43,219 bases of DNA, taken from positions 1 to 43,219 of IMG/VR virus record IMGVR_UViG_3300005529_000017; one strand, 5' to 3'. Below, in pieces: positions 15,033 through 22,517 of this stretch. Each line of letters begins with the position of its first letter. Positions within the stretch are counted from its first letter, which is position 1. A program made the position numbers and the translations under genes. Under the pieces are notes generated by a model. It saw nothing but the letters and a program-made list of their open reading frames with translations. It made no database searches and had not been told where the DNA came from. The DNA comes from a virus.

Positions 15033-15229
15033 TACTGCGGCGTGAGTTGAAGCGCGGTCGCCCAATCACGCGCCGCTTTGTCCAGTTCTTCCCGCGCGTG
15101 GTCTTCGTCATCAAACGTGTATTCCCACGGCTCCTCGGCATCGTGGGCGTAAACGTAAACAACGGCGTCCTCGCGCGTCATGGCCACCACGTATTGCGCG
15201 TTAAACCAATCGCCTTGGAATTTGAACAT
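15032..15229 (-). CDS. Small acidic protein upstream of TerL, 65 aa
   Basis: ATG at 15229. The product starts with a short beta meander (KFQGDWFNAQYVVAMTRED), then VYVYAHDAEEPWEYTFDDED and an amphipathic helix. Its negative charge and position directly before TerL (TAATG overlap) would fit a DNA-mimic or packaging accessory protein, but this is speculative. No family was recognised. Confidence 0.6.
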   Translation of the reverse strand: MFKFQGDWFNAQYVVAMTREDAVVYVYAHDAEEPWEYTFDDEDHAREELDKAARDWATALQLTPQ

Positions 15230-15233
15230 AGGC

Positions 15234-15608
15234 TTAACGGCGTTCCGTGGTGCTGCCCCTCAGTTGCGCGGCAACGGACGGCGGAACCAGCATGTTGCCT
15301 TCCGGAACCGGCGCACCCTCCGTGCGGTTCACGCGCTTGGCGATGTATTCGCGTTCGACCTTCGCCGGGTCCGCGTAATATTTGCCGAGTTCGCGCAACA
15401 TGGTTTGTTTGTCCGTGAACACAACGCGCTGGCAGCCGATGAAGCAAATCCAGCCATTGAGCACGGGAACGATTTCAATATTCCGTGTATTCATTTTGGG
15501 TTTTTCCTTACTCACGGCCCACAGCTCCAGCACTTCGGGCGGGATCGTAATCCAGTGAGTTGCGCCCATGCTGTAGCCGTGGCCGGGATTCAGTTTGGTT
15601 TTGGTCAT
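15234..15608 (-). CDS. Hypothetical protein, 124 aa, possible internal start
   Basis: ATG at 15608 gives 124 residues and overlaps the upstream TGA (ATGA). The N-terminal part (NPGHGYSMGATHWITIPPEVLELW) is followed in frame by an ATG at 15494 preceded by AAGGAA with a suitable spacer, giving an 86-residue form (MNTRNIEIVPVLNGWICF). One gene with two starts, or an earlier fusion of two small genes, are both possible. No family was recognised. Confidence 0.6.
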   Translation of the reverse strand: MTKTKLNPGHGYSMGATHWITIPPEVLELWAVSKEKPKMNTRNIEIVPVLNGWICFIGCQRVVFTDKQTMLRELGKYYADPAKVEREYIAKRVNRTEGAPVPEGNMLVPPSVAAQLRGSTTERR

Positions 15609-15808
15609 TTGATGTTCAGTGCCGAATACGTCATCGTGCCCGGCACTGTTCCGGTGGTGGTGACACCGCCCCACACATTCCCCGGCCCGGACGCCCACAC
15701 GCTTCCGACCTGTTCGTCCGTGGCGTCCGCCAGCTCCGCGCGGATCAGGTCCGAACGCCGCGGGCGCGGGCGCAGTTCTTCCAGCGGATTGTGCGTTTCG
15801 TGCCGCAC
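15605..15808 (-). CDS. Small hypothetical protein, 67 aa
   Basis: Starts at GTG 15808, just after the stop of the preceding gene (gap 5 nt), with AAGTGGGG nearby as a possible ribosome-binding site. The N-terminal half is charged and Arg-rich (EELRPRPRRSDLIRAELADAT). The C-terminal half is Gly/Thr/Val-rich (GNVWGGVTTTGTVPGTMTY). The start codon and function are uncertain. Confidence 0.5.
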   Translation of the reverse strand: MRHETHNPLEELRPRPRRSDLIRAELADATDEQVGSVWASGPGNVWGGVTTTGTVPGTMTYSALNIK

Positions 15809-15813
15809 CCCAC

Positions 15814-16017
15814 TTACGCGAAAGGGCGCACGAGCACCTGGACCTGGGAAAGGTCCGTCCCCACTTTGTCCGCGTTCTTCGCCACCGCCTGGACGGCGGC
15901 GGCCTGACTGTCCCGCGCAATGACGGGCGACGGCGCAAGGATCAATTGTTCTTGCGCCCCCTCTTCGGCTTCTTTTTTGGTGGGCTGTTTAATCAGCGCC
16001 ACTTCAAACAACGGCAT
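15814..16017 (-). CDS. Small hypothetical protein, 67 aa
   Basis: ATG at 16017 behind AAAGGAAAATAGT. The product is MPLFEVALIKQPTKKEAEEG, then LILAPSPVIARDSQAAAVQAV and a C-terminal VQVLVRPFA strand. This beta-helix-beta pattern is seen in many small phage proteins of the replication region. No family was recognised. Upstream, 16018-16071 holds only a nine-codon frame. Confidence 0.65.
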   Translation of the reverse strand: MPLFEVALIKQPTKKEAEEGAQEQLILAPSPVIARDSQAAAVQAVAKNADKVGTDLSQVQVLVRPFA

Positions 16018-16071
16018 ACTATTTTCCTTTGGGTTTTGGTTTGGTCATTCCGCCCGACCTTCGGAAAATTC

Positions 16072-16548
16072 TTAATCGTGCCTGCGCGGCAGGTGCCGCT
16101 GCATTTCATCCAGCCCGGCCACAAACTCCACCGCGCCGCGCGGATTCGTCTGCCGCTGCCACGCGATCAGGTCAACGGCCGCGCGCCACGCGCAATCGAT
16201 GGCCGGAATGTTCAGCTGACTGAAATACTCCTGCGCGCGCGTCTCCACCCACGCGCACACGGTTGGCCCCTGCCGGACGGCGTAACTCAACACCACCGCT
16301 TTCATGTCCGGCGGCAGGTCCAGCTCGCGCGCCAGCATGGCCGCGTCCGCGCTGGGCACGCGGCAATACCGATCGCGATCCTCCGCTTTGCGCCGTTCAA
16401 ATTCCGCGAGCACGGCTTCACGGTTCGCTTTCAATTCCGCCATGAGCGCGTCCGGCACCTTGACACCCCGCACGCGCGGTTTGCCGTCCACGATTTCCAG
16501 CGTGGCCCCCGCACGGTTCAACTTGTCCAGCAGTTCACTTGCGTTCAT
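16072..16548 (-). CDS. TubC_N-like domain protein, 158 aa
   Basis: ATG at 16548. Residues 1-55 match the TubC N-terminal docking-type fold often found in phage replication regions: NASELLDKLNRAGATLEIVD, GKPRVRG, then a helix LMAELKANREAVLAEFERR. The rest is helical with aromatic residues (YFSQLNIPAIDCAWRAAVDLI) and has no recognised family. In phages this domain commonly accompanies primase or helicase genes, consistent with the helicase lying two genes upstream. Confidence 0.6.
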   Translation of the reverse strand: MNASELLDKLNRAGATLEIVDGKPRVRGVKVPDALMAELKANREAVLAEFERRKAEDRDRYCRVPSADAAMLARELDLPPDMKAVVLSYAVRQGPTVCAWVETRAQEYFSQLNIPAIDCAWRAAVDLIAWQRQTNPRGAVEFVAGLDEMQRHLPRRHD

Positions 16549-16729
16549 TGATCCATTCCGTAATTGCCGCCCACGCGCCCGGTCCGAAGATTCCCACCGT
16601 GCGGCCATCCGCGTCATACACCGTCGTCACGCCGTCCACGGTTTCACGCGTCAACGGCTCTTTGTATTGCTTCGGGTTCGCCACAAATAATTCGTTCAGC
16701 ACCAGCCGCAGCTTTGATTCGTCCATCAT
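16535..16729 (-). CDS. Small hypothetical protein following helicase, 64 aa
   Basis: Two ATGs in tandem (16729 and 16726). The product has an N-terminal helix (ESKLRLVLNELFVANPKQ), a beta hairpin (VTTVYDADGRTVGIFG) and a C-terminal helix (AWAAITEWINE). It is separated from the helicase TAG by one codon, in frame, so amber readthrough would append it to the helicase. It overlaps the downstream gene by 14 nt. Confidence 0.6.
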   Translation of the reverse strand: MMDESKLRLVLNELFVANPKQYKEPLTRETVDGVTTVYDADGRTVGIFGPGAWAAITEWINERK

Positions 16730-16732
16730 GGG

Positions 16733-17956
16733 CTAAAGCTCCTCATCCATTTCCACGACCTGCTTTTCCACGTAGGCCACCGGCCGCTTGCGCTTGTCAT
16801 TCGGCGGCATCCGATGGTTCCACGGGCTGGCTTCAATGAATTGCAAGCTGTCGTAATGGAACCAGAGATGCCGCGCCGGGCAGTCGCCATCGCCGCCGCG
16901 CTGCGCGTCCACAATGAAATAGGCGTCATGCAGCGGCACGGTTTCCAGGAACGCTTGTTTGATTTCCGGCGGCACTTTGGTCTCGATGAAATCCAACATT
17001 TCCCGCCACGATTGCCGGATCGCTTCCGGCGCAGTTTTTTCCGGCGGGCCGCCCATCAACCGTTTCCAGGGCGGCATATTTTTTTGCTGGCCCGTGGCGC
17101 TCCACGCGTCCTCCAGCTGCTGGAAAATTTCCTCGAGCCGGTCCTGCTTCGCCCGGTTCCGCCAAATCACGATGACGTTGAACGCCAGATTCGTGATGTA
17201 ACTGGAGCCCATGACGTCGTAACGCCGCGGGATCGCCGCCTCGCCTTTCTTGTCCGGCTTTTTGGAATGCGCCACGAGATGCACATGCACGCCATACGTG
17301 GCCGCGAATTGCAGCAGGGAATTCATGAAGGCGCGCTGGTTGTTCCAAATCTCCTGCCCTTCCCCGTCCAGGCCGTCGAACTTCATGAGGGAATCCAGGA
17401 CAAACTGGCGGCAGCCGTAACGCTGGAACGCGTAAAGCATCACGTTCAACACGTCCGTAATCGGCGCGTTGCCCACGTGGTCATACACCCAGATTTTTTG
17501 GGCCAGCGGTTTCAGACACCGCTCGCGGAATTGCGGGCGTTCCTCCTTCGCGCAAACGTCCCGGCGCGCCATCGCCATGCGGATCAGCTTGCGGTAAGTT
17601 TCCGGCGCTTGAATTTCCAGGGAGCAAACCAGCGCGCGATCGCCCTGCCAGCACAAGTCCACGATACAATTGTTCAGCACTTCGGATTTGCCGTGCTTGT
17701 TGTAGCCCGTCCACACCGTCACTTCCCCGTAGCGGAACCGGAACGGCAGCGACGAGCCGTGGTGATTGCCCCAGGGCAGCAGCAAGCCCATTTGCTCCGT
17801 GCCTTCCGGGTGGAACTTCTCCCAAATTTCCGTTTCAAAATCGTAAATCGATTTCAGCTTTGGCGGCGCGATCACTTCCGGCTGCGCCACACACGCGGCA
17901 ATCACCGCGGCGGCCACGCCCGCTTGCAAACACTCGTTAATGTCTTTGAATTTCAC
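16733..17956 (-). CDS. DnaB-like replicative helicase, 407 aa
   Basis: A RecA-fold helicase that unwinds DNA at the fork. Walker A GYNKHGKS at residues 84-91, Walker B FVLD near 185-188, and HLVAHSKKP at 226-234 match the H3/H4 region of DnaB and T7 gp4-type helicases. The start is GTG at 17956, giving a GTGA overlap with the methyltransferase stop. The N-terminus is short, so the protein lacks the DnaB N-terminal domain and the fused primase found in T7 gp4. The stop is TAG. Confidence 0.8.
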   Translation of the reverse strand: MKFKDINECLQAGVAAAVIAACVAQPEVIAPPKLKSIYDFETEIWEKFHPEGTEQMGLLLPWGNHHGSSLPFRFRYGEVTVWTGYNKHGKSEVLNNCIVDLCWQGDRALVCSLEIQAPETYRKLIRMAMARRDVCAKEERPQFRERCLKPLAQKIWVYDHVGNAPITDVLNVMLYAFQRYGCRQFVLDSLMKFDGLDGEGQEIWNNQRAFMNSLLQFAATYGVHVHLVAHSKKPDKKGEAAIPRRYDVMGSSYITNLAFNVIVIWRNRAKQDRLEEIFQQLEDAWSATGQQKNMPPWKRLMGGPPEKTAPEAIRQSWREMLDFIETKVPPEIKQAFLETVPLHDAYFIVDAQRGGDGDCPARHLWFHYDSLQFIEASPWNHRMPPNDKRKRPVAYVEKQVVEMDEEL

Positions 17957-18609
17957 AGCGCCAAAACCTCCTGCCGCATCCGGCGGGCAGCGATTTCGCA
18001 ATACGCTTCTTCAATCTCAATTCCCACGGCGCGCTTCCCCAGGTCCTTCACCGCGCGCAGCGTGGTGCCGCTGCCCATGTAGGGATCGAGCACGAGCTGC
18101 GCGTCCGGCGCGAAGCCCATGCACCACGTCATAAGCGCGAGCGGTTTTTGGGTGGGATGCTCCCGGGAAATTCCCTGTTCGGACTGCTTCACCATTCCAT
18201 CCCAGTAGTGGTAAAACATCCGCGCCGCGCCATAGTCCGAACACCACGCCAACTCGCAATCGGCTTGCGTGCGCGGCGGGATGATTTGACAACGCTTGTC
18301 CCAAATCAGCCACCGGCCGTTGTGCGGAAGCCGATGCGCGTAATGATTCGCGCCCCAAAGAATTTGGAGCCCCCCCACGAGCACATGTTGCGGATCAAAC
18401 TCCACGTCATTCCCGCGCACCGGCGGAAATTCCTTCCCGTCCACTTTGATTTTACCCACGCCGCGCGGACCCATGCTGAAGTCATGGAGAATTTCCACAC
18501 CGTAAGGCGGATCAGTCAGCACCAAATCCGGACGCGGCAGCGCCGGAATGATTTCCCGGCAATCGCCGTGGAAAATGGTAACGTGGTCGTCCTGGTAATA
18601 AGGCTTCAT
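17953..18609 (-). CDS. Orphan DNA N4/N6-methyltransferase, 218 aa
   Basis: Transfers a methyl group from SAM to adenine or cytosine in DNA. The catalytic motif DPPYG is at residues 33-37. The SAM-binding motif follows late in the chain (LDPYMGSGTTLRAVKDLG, then GIEIEE), the beta-class order. The C-terminal helix completes the fold. No restriction endonuclease lies nearby, so a self-protection or regulatory role is likely. It sits between primase and helicase with ATGA and GTGA overlaps on either side, so its expression is tied to replication. Confidence 0.85.
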   Translation of the reverse strand: MKPYYQDDHVTIFHGDCREIIPALPRPDLVLTDPPYGVEILHDFSMGPRGVGKIKVDGKEFPPVRGNDVEFDPQHVLVGGLQILWGANHYAHRLPHNGRWLIWDKRCQIIPPRTQADCELAWCSDYGAARMFYHYWDGMVKQSEQGISREHPTQKPLALMTWCMGFAPDAQLVLDPYMGSGTTLRAVKDLGKRAVGIEIEEAYCEIAARRMRQEVLAL

Positions 18610-19520
18610 GCAGCGCGGTCTGGCAGGCGGATGATGTCGGCGCGCGCCATGCCCAGGCGCTGCACCACTTCAACAACCTTCGCCCGACCGGCGCGGTCTT
18701 CGTCGAAACTGATGTGAATTTTTTTGAAGCGTTCCAACCACTCCCAACAAATGTCCAGCCAGCCCGCGTATCCCGCACCGCCCGGCACGCTCACGGCCGG
18801 GAATCCATACTGCGCCCAGGTGATGGCATCAATTTCCCCCTCGGCAATCACCAACTCGGTGGCGTCGTCCGGCACAGCAAACATGCCGAACAAAATATTT
18901 TTCCCGCCGCGCGGCTCCCGCCATTCCACTTTCTTCCCGTCCACGCGATCCACCTTCACCACCTTGCAAAATTCAAACCGCGGGCGCGTGCCTTCCTTCC
19001 GCACCATCCCCGGCGGCCACCATTTGTAAGCGAAGGCGTAAGCTTCGCCGTCCACCGTCTCCCCGACACTGTATTGCGTGAGCAACCCGCCATCCAGGCG
19101 GCGCTTTTCCGTCAGATACGTCCACACTTTCCCGCCGGGGACGAGGGGGCGGAATTTTTCGGGATCAAAAACCGAACGCGCCTGCGCATTGGCCAGCTTC
19201 GCTTCCGGCGGCTGGTAAATCCGGCGCTCCGGCACGGAGATGCCCACCGAATTGGCCACCAACTTCAGCGCGTTCACGAAGTCCAGGCCCTTCTTCCGCA
19301 TCGAGTACTCGTAAACGTCCCCGTTCACGCCGCACCCAAAGCAGTGGAAGAACCGTTCGGCCGAGTTCACGGTGAAGGACGGGGTTTTTTCCTCGTGGAA
19401 AGGACACAGCCCCTTCCATTCCACCGGCCCGCCGGTCAGCCGGACGCCATCGCGCGCGATGAAATCCGCCAAATCCACGGTTTGCTTCACGCGGTCTTTG
19501 AGTTCGGAAAATTCGTTCAT
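18606..19520 (-). CDS. DNA primase, CHC2 zinc finger plus TOPRIM, 304 aa
   Basis: Synthesises RNA primers. The CHC2-type zinc site is C39, H42, C60 and C63 (CPFHEEKTPSF, then FFHCFGCG). The TOPRIM core follows at AEGEID (E227 region) and FDEDRAGR (273-280). At 304 residues it is the primase half of a T7 gp4-like protein, encoded separately from the helicase with the methyltransferase gene between them. It is coupled by ATGA overlaps to both neighbours. Confidence 0.85.
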   Translation of the reverse strand: MNEFSELKDRVKQTVDLADFIARDGVRLTGGPVEWKGLCPFHEEKTPSFTVNSAERFFHCFGCGVNGDVYEYSMRKKGLDFVNALKLVANSVGISVPERRIYQPPEAKLANAQARSVFDPEKFRPLVPGGKVWTYLTEKRRLDGGLLTQYSVGETVDGEAYAFAYKWWPPGMVRKEGTRPRFEFCKVVKVDRVDGKKVEWREPRGGKNILFGMFAVPDDATELVIAEGEIDAITWAQYGFPAVSVPGGAGYAGWLDICWEWLERFKKIHISFDEDRAGRAKVVEVVQRLGMARADIIRLPDRAA

Positions 19521-19981
19521 TCGTTTTGGTCCCGCATGGCTGCGAGATCCGCCGGAGCAGAGGAAAAAGGAAGCACCGGAACACTGACATTCCTTTCCTT
19601 TTCCCCTTTCCAGTTCCCATTCCCTTTTTGCTCACCACCGAGCTTGGCTCCCGGCTGTGCTCCGTGCTGTGCCCACCGGTCTTTACCAGCTTTCCGCTTA
19701 GCTTTGATGGCAGCTTCCGCCTCGTGCGGATAAAATTTCACAATCAGGTCCAGGCCGTCCCACCGCCAGAGCTGGCACGCTTGGTTCACGTCCTTGCGGG
19801 ACACGCCACACGTGCGCATCCAGGTTCGGTCCGTCCAATTGGCCGCTCCGCGCACGCGATCGCCATCCTCCTGGCCGCAAAGAAAACGCATGAGCTTCAG
19901 CCACGTGGCTTGCCCGGAGTCATCCGCCGATTGAAACTCCACCGAATCAATCGCGCTCACATGAATGTTGATGAACACCAT
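19517..19981 (-). CDS. Replication-region protein, possible replisome organiser, 154 aa
   Basis: The N-terminal 100 residues look like a small winged-helix domain (SGQATWLKLMRFLCGQED, TWMRTCGVSRKDVNQACQLW). The C-terminal 55 are Lys/Gly/Gln-rich and probably disordered. The gene lies directly before the primase with ATGA overlap. That arrangement (wHTH plus disordered tail beside primase or helicase) is typical of phage replication initiators and helicase loaders, but sequence identity to a named family was not recognised. Confidence 0.5.
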   Translation of the reverse strand: MVFINIHVSAIDSVEFQSADDSGQATWLKLMRFLCGQEDGDRVRGAANWTDRTWMRTCGVSRKDVNQACQLWRWDGLDLIVKFYPHEAEAAIKAKRKAGKDRWAQHGAQPGAKLGGEQKGNGNWKGEKERNVSVPVLPFSSAPADLAAMRDQNE

Positions 19982-19983
19982 AA

Positions 19984-20181
19984 TTACTGTCCGGACTCCG
20001 CGCGCACGCGCAGCGCTTCTTCAAATGTGAACCAGCGCCGCCGCACCCAAAGCCGCTTGCCGTCGCACGCCGTTATCACGCACGGCCGGTTCTTGCATCG
20101 GTTGACGTGCCGGTGAAACTTCACCGCCTCGCGCAAGCCGGTGAGCCCATATATGAGCGTGTTGCAGTAAGGGCAGCGCAT
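19984..20181 (-). CDS. Small zinc-finger-like protein, 65 aa
   Basis: CPYC at residues 3-6 followed by HRHVNRC and CKNRPC near the middle supply four or more candidate zinc ligands. The C-terminal half (KRLWVRRRWFTFEEALRVRAE) is basic and aromatic. It is coupled by TAATG to the upstream gene and lies 2 nt before the next start. Nucleic-acid binding is likely for this composition; no family was recognised. Confidence 0.6.
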   Translation of the reverse strand: MRCPYCNTLIYGLTGLREAVKFHRHVNRCKNRPCVITACDGKRLWVRRRWFTFEEALRVRAESGQ

Positions 20182-20645
20182 TACCAGCGGCCTTTCCGTT
20201 TGGGGCAGCGCCCGGCCAGCTCGAAATGATCCGGCGCGCCGCCGTCAATCCGCCGCGCCCACAACTCCATCGGCACGCCGTTTACAAACTTCACAAAATT
20301 TTCAGAACTGCGCACCGCCACGCGAACCAGGTTCTCGGCAAAGCGCGGATCAGTGCCCGGCCGGTAAGCCAGAATCATCCGCTTGTTGCTCAGCCGCGGA
20401 TTCCACACCAGCAACCGGACGGGCTCCGGTTGCGCGTCATTTGCGGCAGGCGCGTTTTTTTGTTCGGGCAGGCTCAGCAGCGCGCGGATTTTTTTCAGGC
20501 CCGCGTCGGTGTAAACCACGCGCCTTTTTTCGCGCGTAAAATCTTCGCCTTCCGTCAACCCGCCGCGAAGCTCCCGCATCCGCGCGCGGTTGATTCCAAC
20601 CAGCCGCATCACCACCGATTCCCAGTTCAGGTAATTGCCGCTCAT
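20181..20645 (-). CDS. Hypothetical DNA-associated protein, 154 aa
   Basis: The first 60 residues resemble a small HTH domain (NWESVVMRLVGINRARMREL, then a basic turn and YTDAGLKKIRALLSL). The remainder is beta-rich (PVRLLVWNPRLSNKRMILAY, ENLVRVAVRSSENF) and ends with ELAGRCPKRKGRW. A regulator or replication accessory role is plausible. No named family was recognised. Confidence 0.55.
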   Translation of the reverse strand: MSGNYLNWESVVMRLVGINRARMRELRGGLTEGEDFTREKRRVVYTDAGLKKIRALLSLPEQKNAPAANDAQPEPVRLLVWNPRLSNKRMILAYRPGTDPRFAENLVRVAVRSSENFVKFVNGVPMELWARRIDGGAPDHFELAGRCPKRKGRW

Positions 20646-20861
20646 GAGCCTTTTGCAGATTTAAAATTTCGGGCGAATCCATCGGGCGCTCCGGCCGCCG
20701 CCCGGGTTCCGGACCCCCTCCCCCCCATCATTGAACGGCGCGCCGCCAAAAGTGGATTTGACGGCGCGCCAACCGGTCCGGGCTGACAACGGGGTCGGTC
20801 CGCTCAGCTCTGCCGACCGGCAAGTATCCAGAATGGTATCCAGGTTTGAAATCATGCCTTT
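20646..20861. other. 216-bp gap with GGATAC pair, inverted repeat and a weak ORF
   Basis: The minus strand carries GGATACC (20841-20835) and GGATACTTG (20829-20821), 12 bp start to start, the same spacing and sequence type as the attP repeats near 29081-29101. Next come a GGTCGG/CCGACC inverted repeat and two copies of ACGGCGCGCC. A 64-codon frame (20855-20661, ATG with poor ribosome-binding site) spans the gap, but its product reads poorly. A promoter-operator or replication origin is possible. Confidence 0.45.
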
Positions 20862-21452
20862 TTATTGGGGTTTCGGGTCATTTACAGCGGCTTCCAACTC
20901 CTTTGCCGGGCTCAGCTCCACCACCTTCGCCCGCTTCATGTCTTCCAGGCGGCGGCGGAAGTCCTCGGCGCTGGCGGCCAGCGTGTGCCGGTGCTCAATC
21001 ACCATGCTCGCCTCGCCGTCCACCGAAGCCTTTTTGTCAATGAACACCGCCAAATCAACTGATCCCGGCTTGAACTTTCCTTCGATCAACCGCTGCTCGA
21101 TGCTGTCCGCTGCCAACTTCACAATGCGCCCCAGCTGTTCGGACAATTGTTTTTTAGCCATTGCTACCAAATCAGGGCGTCGTTGCATCAACGCCATAAC
21201 AGAGTGTTCGCCAATCTGAACACCCTGCGCGCGCATCGCGCGGCAAATGCGCTGAATGCCGACGCCCTGAGCCAACAAATTCACCACCGCATCCCGCACC
21301 GCAACGCGCCGCTCCAACTCCACGCCGGTGTAACGCTTGGTAGCGTCCGGCTTGTCTAGGCTCGCCAGCGCCACGCCTTCCGAACCGTCATCAAAAAAAT
21401 CGGCCTGCGCGGGCAGCGGCAAAATTTGGTTGTCCTGTTCCTCGGGTTCCAT
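20862..21452 (-). CDS. HTH protein, terminase-small-subunit-like, 196 aa
   Basis: Residues 40-95 form an HTH segment (VAVRDAVVNLLAQGVGIQRICRAMRA, then EHSVMALMQRRPDL). A long helix follows (KKQLSEQLGRIVKLAADSIEQRL), then the sequence FIDKKASVDGEAS, which resembles the IDKxxxLxGE signature seen in TerS-like and transposition-related HTH proteins of phages. It lies in the early operon, not next to TerL. Small terminase or DNA-binding regulator are both open. Confidence 0.5.
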   Translation of the reverse strand: MEPEEQDNQILPLPAQADFFDDGSEGVALASLDKPDATKRYTGVELERRVAVRDAVVNLLAQGVGIQRICRAMRAQGVQIGEHSVMALMQRRPDLVAMAKKQLSEQLGRIVKLAADSIEQRLIEGKFKPGSVDLAVFIDKKASVDGEASMVIEHRHTLAASAEDFRRRLEDMKRAKVVELSPAKELEAAVNDPKPQ

Positions 21453-21455
21453 GAA

Positions 21456-21743
21456 TCAGGTGGCAATCTGCTCGTGGCAAAAATCCCCGCGCGCCGCCAG
21501 CTTGCGGCGCAGCTCCCCTTCACTGCGTGCTTTCACGCCCGGCGCGATCAGCCGGTGCTGATCGATGAACGCGTTCACGGCGGACGCGGGCGCAACATAT
21601 TCCCCGTCGATGAAAAAAACGTTCGGCCCGAACGCGCCTTCCTTCATTTTGTCCCGCACGTAGCGGGAACATTTGCGGATCAGCAGCGCGATTTCCGCGG
21701 CGGTGTAGTGCATCTCGACGGCGGTATTCATGTCAGCTTCCAT
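21456..21743 (-). CDS. Excisionase/MerR-like HTH protein, 95 aa
   Basis: Residues 12-70 fit the HTH_17-type winged helix used by excisionases and small regulators: HYTAAEIALLIRKCSRYVRD, a turn GAFGPNVFFIDGEYV, then PASAVNAFIDQHRL. The start at 21743 or the ATG four codons later (21731) are both possible. It is expressed from the leftward early operon, opposite to the integrase, where an Xis or a Cro-like regulator would be expected. The assignment is by fold pattern. Confidence 0.6.
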   Translation of the reverse strand: MEADMNTAVEMHYTAAEIALLIRKCSRYVRDKMKEGAFGPNVFFIDGEYVAPASAVNAFIDQHRLIAPGVKARSEGELRRKLAARGDFCHEQIAT

Positions 21744-21840
21744 TCCGGGTGTGACGCGGCCAAAAAAACGGCCAGCCTACTTTTGCGCGCCGCGCCGCGC
21801 ATCACGATGCGCCGCGTGCTGGCATTCGGCTGGCGAAGGG

Positions 21841-21912
21841 ATGCGGGGGCAGGATTTGAACCTGCGGCCTGCCGGTTAGTCCCGGCTGCTCTGAACGCTG
21901 AGCTACCCCGCA
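21841..21912 (-). tRNA. tRNA-like gene with six-base anticodon loop
   Basis: The acceptor arms TGCGGGG and CCCCGCA pair over seven bases. The D arm is GCTC/GAGC, and the T arm GCAGG-TTCAAAT-CCTGC is perfect. The anticodon stem GCCGG/CCGGC is perfect but closes only six bases, GACTAA. As in the tRNA-like gene at 11304, the loop ends CTAA, and U33 is absent. CTA (amber-reading) is the most natural triplet. CCA is not encoded. Downstream of it the minus strand has a short hairpin (GCGCATC/GATGCGC) and a T7 run. Confidence 0.6.
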
Positions 21913-21918
21913 AAAAAA

Positions 21919-22206
21919 TTACGCGCATTCCTTATTCTCCAGGTGAGGCGGCGCGTAAGGTTGCGCCGCGTTGTGTTCGTCCCGGTGCATGTGGACGCCC
22001 AAGCGCGCCAAAAAATGCGCCGCGTGTGCGCGGCAAAAAAGCGGAGTGGGCGTGAAGTCCAGGGACGCGTCGAACAGCTCCGGATGACAGAGCGGGCAAA
22101 ACCTCAGCGTTTCCATGATCCGCGCGGCGCGCTGGCGGCGCAGGTCCCGCTCGATTTCCGCGCGCTGAAATTCGATCGCCTGATCCAGCGTAAGGTGCGT
22201 TGTCAT
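21919..22206 (-). CDS. Zinc-binding small protein, 95 aa
   Basis: The N-terminal helix is strongly charged (AIEFQRAEIERDLRRQRAAR). Then CPLCHPELF, and later FCRAHAAHF and HMHRDEH, supply Cys and His ligands for one or two metal sites. It is coupled by ATGA to the upstream RHH gene, making it the second gene of the leftward operon. No family was recognised. Confidence 0.6.
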   Translation of the reverse strand: MTTHLTLDQAIEFQRAEIERDLRRQRAARIMETLRFCPLCHPELFDASLDFTPTPLFCRAHAAHFLARLGVHMHRDEHNAAQPYAPPHLENKECA

Positions 22207-22424
22207 TTGTCACCCCGCTTTCCCGCGCCGTGGACTTTGGTAAAGGCGGCCTGATCCTTGCGCGTGAGCGCCACGTAATACGCGCTCACGTTGGGGCCGC
22301 CACCGGCGCGCTTGAACATTTTGGCGCGGGTAAGGATGAAGTCTTTCAGCTCAAAGGGGAGCGTGATGGTGGTGCGAAACAATTTCGGGCGTTCACCGTA
22401 GCCCAGATTCTCGGTCGCAGGCAT
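22203..22424 (-). CDS. Ribbon-helix-helix-type regulator, 73 aa
   Basis: The core looks like an RHH (Arc/MetJ/CopG-type) domain: a beta strand LFRTTITLP, helix ELKDFILTRAKMFKRAG, a Gly turn and a second helix with NVSAYYVALTRKDQ. RHH dimers bind short half-sites spaced by about 10 bp, matching the CATAC-N5-CATAC repeats immediately upstream. AAGGA is 7 nt before the ATG. It is the first leftward gene opposite the plus-strand promoter, so it is the best candidate for the lysogeny or early-gene repressor. Confidence 0.65.
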   Translation of the reverse strand: MPATENLGYGERPKLFRTTITLPFELKDFILTRAKMFKRAGGGPNVSAYYVALTRKDQAAFTKVHGAGKRGDK

Positions 22425-22436
22425 GCCGCCATCCTT

Positions 22437-22508
22437 GCATACTATTTCATACCGGCAAGGAAAACATATTCACTTTCGGCTTGCATACTATTTCATACTC
22501 GGTATAGT
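22437..22508. promoter_or_regulatory. Divergent control region: two identical operators and a promoter
   Basis: The 18-mer TTGCATACTATTTCATAC occurs at 22435-22452 and again at 22481-22498, 46 bp apart. Each contains two CATAC half-sites 10 bp apart. The right copy begins with a -35-like TTGCAT (22481-22486) followed after 16 bp by TATAGT (22503-22508), so one operator fills the spacer of a good sigma70-type promoter reading toward 22518. The left copy lies between that promoter and the leftward RHH gene. Confidence 0.7.
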
Positions 22509-22517
22509 GCCGACGCC

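Noticed and set aside
13137-15050. 637-codon plus-strand frame opposite TerL
   Set aside because: Antisense shadow of TerL, which carries clear ATPase and nuclease motifs on the other strand.
16018-16071. Nine-codon minus-strand frame (MTKPKPKGK) before the 16017 gene
   Set aside because: Too short to support; the AAAGGA it contains is better explained as the ribosome-binding site of the next gene.
21766-21812. Rho-independent terminator on the minus strand after the tRNA-like gene
   Set aside because: The GCGCATC/GATGCGC hairpin and the T7 run are separated by about 25 bases, so the classical terminator layout is missing.
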